Of a DNA stretch of 14,588 nt, positions 12,989-14,588 are shown piece after piece (position 1 is the stretch's first letter; each line of letters begins with the position of its first letter). Source of the DNA: Streptosporangiaceae bacterium (GTDB lineage: Bacteria; Actinomycetota; Actinomycetes; Streptosporangiales; Streptosporangiaceae); contig JASHOI010000128.1 in assembly GCA_030041195.1 (NCBI GenBank), positions 1-14,588 of the forward strand, written 5' to 3'. The position numbers and the translations under genes were made by a program. The notes below the pieces were generated by a model that searched no databases, was not told the DNA's origin, and was given only the letters and a program-made list of their open reading frames with translations.

Positions 12989-14588
12989 TCAGAGGAGCGG
13001 GATCGTGCCGAGGACCTGGGCGCCGTGGCCGGGCTGCGACTCCCAGCGGACCGTGCCGCCGATCGCGCCGAGCCGGTCGGCCATGTTGACGAACCCGTGG
13101 CCGTTGCGGGCGGCGGCCGCGTCGAAGCCCGGGCCGTCGTCGCTGACCGAGAACAGCAGGCCGCCCGACTCCTCCCAGGCCCGTACCTCGACCCTGGCCT
13201 GCGGCGCGTGCTTGCCGGCGTTCTGCAGCGCCTCCAGGCAGCAGAAGTAGATCGCGGCCTCGATGTCCGGGGTGTACCGGCCGATACCGTCGGTCGCGAC
13301 AGTGACCGGCAGCGGGCTCCGGTTCGCGGCCGCGCGCAGCGCCTCGCCGAGCCCGCTGTCGGCCAGCAGCGGCGGGTAGATGCCGTGCGCGAGCTCGCGC
13401 AGCTCCTGGATCGTGTTCTTGACGTCGTCGGCGAGCTGGTCCAGCATCTCGCCCGCCGCGTCCGGGTCGTCGGACATGATGTCGCGGGCCAGGCGCAGGT
13501 TCACCGCCATCGCCACCAGGTGCTGCTGCGCGCCGTCGTGCAGGTTGCGCTCCACCCGGCGGCGCTCGGCGTCGCCGCTGGCCACGATGCGGGCCCGGGA
13601 CTGGCGCAGCTCGTCGGCCTGCTTGCGCAGCTCGTCCAGGGTGGTCTGCAGCGCGGTGTCCAGCCGCGCGTTGTGCACGGCCAGGCCGACCTGCCGGGCC
13701 AGCTCGGTCAGCACCCGGTCGTCCTCATCGGAGAACGTGTCGGCGTCGGCAGGCCGCTCCGCGATGATCAGGCCGAGCAGCTCGCCGGCGTGGCTGACCG
13801 GCGCCACCCTGATCTGGACCCGGGCCCGCCCGTCCAGCACGCCGGGCAGCCAGACCGACGCCCAGGCGTTCCCCGATACCCCGGCCCTGGCCACGACCGC
13901 GCGCTCGCGGTCGGTCACCACGACCGACCGTGGCCCGGTGTCCGGCACGGCGGCGACGCGTTCCAGCACGTCGCCTTGACCGGTGTAGACCTCGGCGCTG
14001 GTCAGCGCCATCGTCTTGCGCAGCGACTCGGCGAGCTGCAGCAGCAGCTCGTCCATGGGAATCGCCCGGGTCAGCCGGGAGCCGAACGTGCGCAGGGTCT
14101 CGTCGGGCGCCTCCCTGGCGCCGTAGACGAAGCGGGTGGCCGACGCGACCAGCCGGTCCCTGGCCGGCAGGTACCCGACCGCGGCGACCGCCGCAGCCAG
14201 CATCGACAGCCCGAGGATCTCGCGGTCGGTGGCGTCACTCGGCGCGCTGCCGATGCCGAGCACGATCACCAGGTAGATGGCGGCGACCACGGTGGTGAAC
14301 CCGGCGATCGACAGCACCTGGACCAGCACCCGGCCGCCGTAGGACCCGAGCGAGGACAGCTCGCCCGTCATCATGCCGAACGCCAGGAGCGCCCCGCATC
14401 CTGCGGCCACCGCGCCGACCGGCCCGGGCCAGCCGACCAGCAGGTGCAGCACCAGCACAACCAGCGCCGCGTCGGCCGCGAGCACCGCCCCGACCGCCAT
14501 CCACTGCATCCGCTGCCGGTCCCGCGCCGACGCGGCCAGGTAGCGCAGCCGCACCGCGGGCAGCGCGCAGGCCACGGCGAGCGGCCAC
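12989..14588 (-). CDS. Membrane sensor histidine kinase, NarL family (N-terminus outside window)
   Basis: At least 528 residues are visible and the frame runs open through the window edge, so the GTG at 14575 is not the true start. Counting from there: about four transmembrane helices (26-47, 51-71, 84-109, 120-137), a GAF-like domain (about 170-315), a coiled linker, a HisKA_3 dimerisation domain with His346 in ERNLHDGAQQH, and an HATPase_c domain (about 425-525) with N-box EALQNAGKHA, G1 box DDGPGF and a G2-like NGHGFVNMADR. It would autophosphorylate His346 on a membrane or intracellular cue sensed by the GAF domain and pass phosphate to the regulators that converge on it. The N-box differs from the common EALTNAAKHA by Gln and Gly. 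More membrane segments probably lie beyond the edge. Confidence 0.93.
   Translation of the reverse strand, partial: WPLAVACALPAVRLRYLAASARDRQRMQWMAVGAVLAADAALVVLVLHLLVGWPGPVGAVAAGCGALLAFGMMTGELSSLGSYGGRVLVQVLSIAGFTTVVAAIYLVIVLGIGSAPSDATDREILGLSMLAAAVAAVGYLPARDRLVASATRFVYGAREAPDETLRTFGSRLTRAIPMDELLLQLAESLRKTMALTSAEVYTGQGDVLERVAAVPDTGPRSVVVTDRERAVVARAGVSGNAWASVWLPGVLDGRARVQIRVAPVSHAGELLGLIIAERPADADTFSDEDDRVLTELARQVGLAVHNARLDTALQTTLDELRKQADELRQSRARIVASGDAERRRVERNLHDGAQQHLVAMAVNLRLARDIMSDDPDAAGEMLDQLADDVKNTIQELRELAHGIYPPLLADSGLGEALRAAANRSPLPVTVATDGIGRYTPDIEAAIYFCCLEALQNAGKHAPQARVEVRAWEESGGLLFSVSDDGPGFDAAAARNGHGFVNMADRLGAIGGTVRWESQPGHGAQVLGTIPLL

Overview
The window is high-GC DNA. Codon third positions are strongly G/C, GTG starts and TANNNT-type leaderless starts occur, and the gene families (Tat lipoprotein binding protein, actinobacterial-type flotillin with a short NfeD-like partner, NarL-type kinase and regulators) fit a filamentous or soil actinomycete. 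The genus cannot be fixed from the sequence alone. No rRNA, tRNA, CRISPR array, insertion sequence or phage gene was seen.

Left edge (1-245): the C-terminal tail of an unidentified plus-strand gene carrying four in-frame 18-bp repeats, then a perfect inverted repeat that probably terminates transcription from both sides. Sugar locus (246-8975): a minus-strand operon, in order of transcription, of a Tat-type lipoprotein sugar-binding protein, a hairpin, a BPD_transp_2-type permease, a single-domain sugar ATPase (ATGA overlap with the permease) and an HD-domain phosphohydrolase. A 739-bp control region separates it from a divergent, secreted, multidomain GH15 enzyme resembling glucodextranase. 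The control region holds two identical 12-bp LacI-type operator cores, one on each promoter side. This suggests one regulon in which the secreted enzyme frees monosaccharide from an alpha-glucan and the ABC system imports it. The GH15 gene is followed by a strong intrinsic terminator at 8932-8975.

Middle (9008-10110): a vapBC-type toxin-antitoxin pair on the minus strand, divergent across an AT-rich promoter/operator region from a small, probably leaderless, single-TM protein with four extracytoplasmic cysteines.

Right part (10238-14588): a short NfeD-like OB-fold protein and a flotillin/SPFH coiled-coil protein, both without an evident membrane segment, followed in the same direction by a LuxR/NarL response regulator and a stand-alone receiver protein. 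Converging on these from the right edge is a membrane NarL-family histidine kinase whose N-terminus lies outside the window. Together they could form one phosphorelay with two receivers next to a membrane-scaffold gene pair.

The strongest candidate for something beyond routine annotation is the paired-operator sugar locus with its long structured leader. The flotillin/NfeD plus two-receiver neighbourhood comes second.
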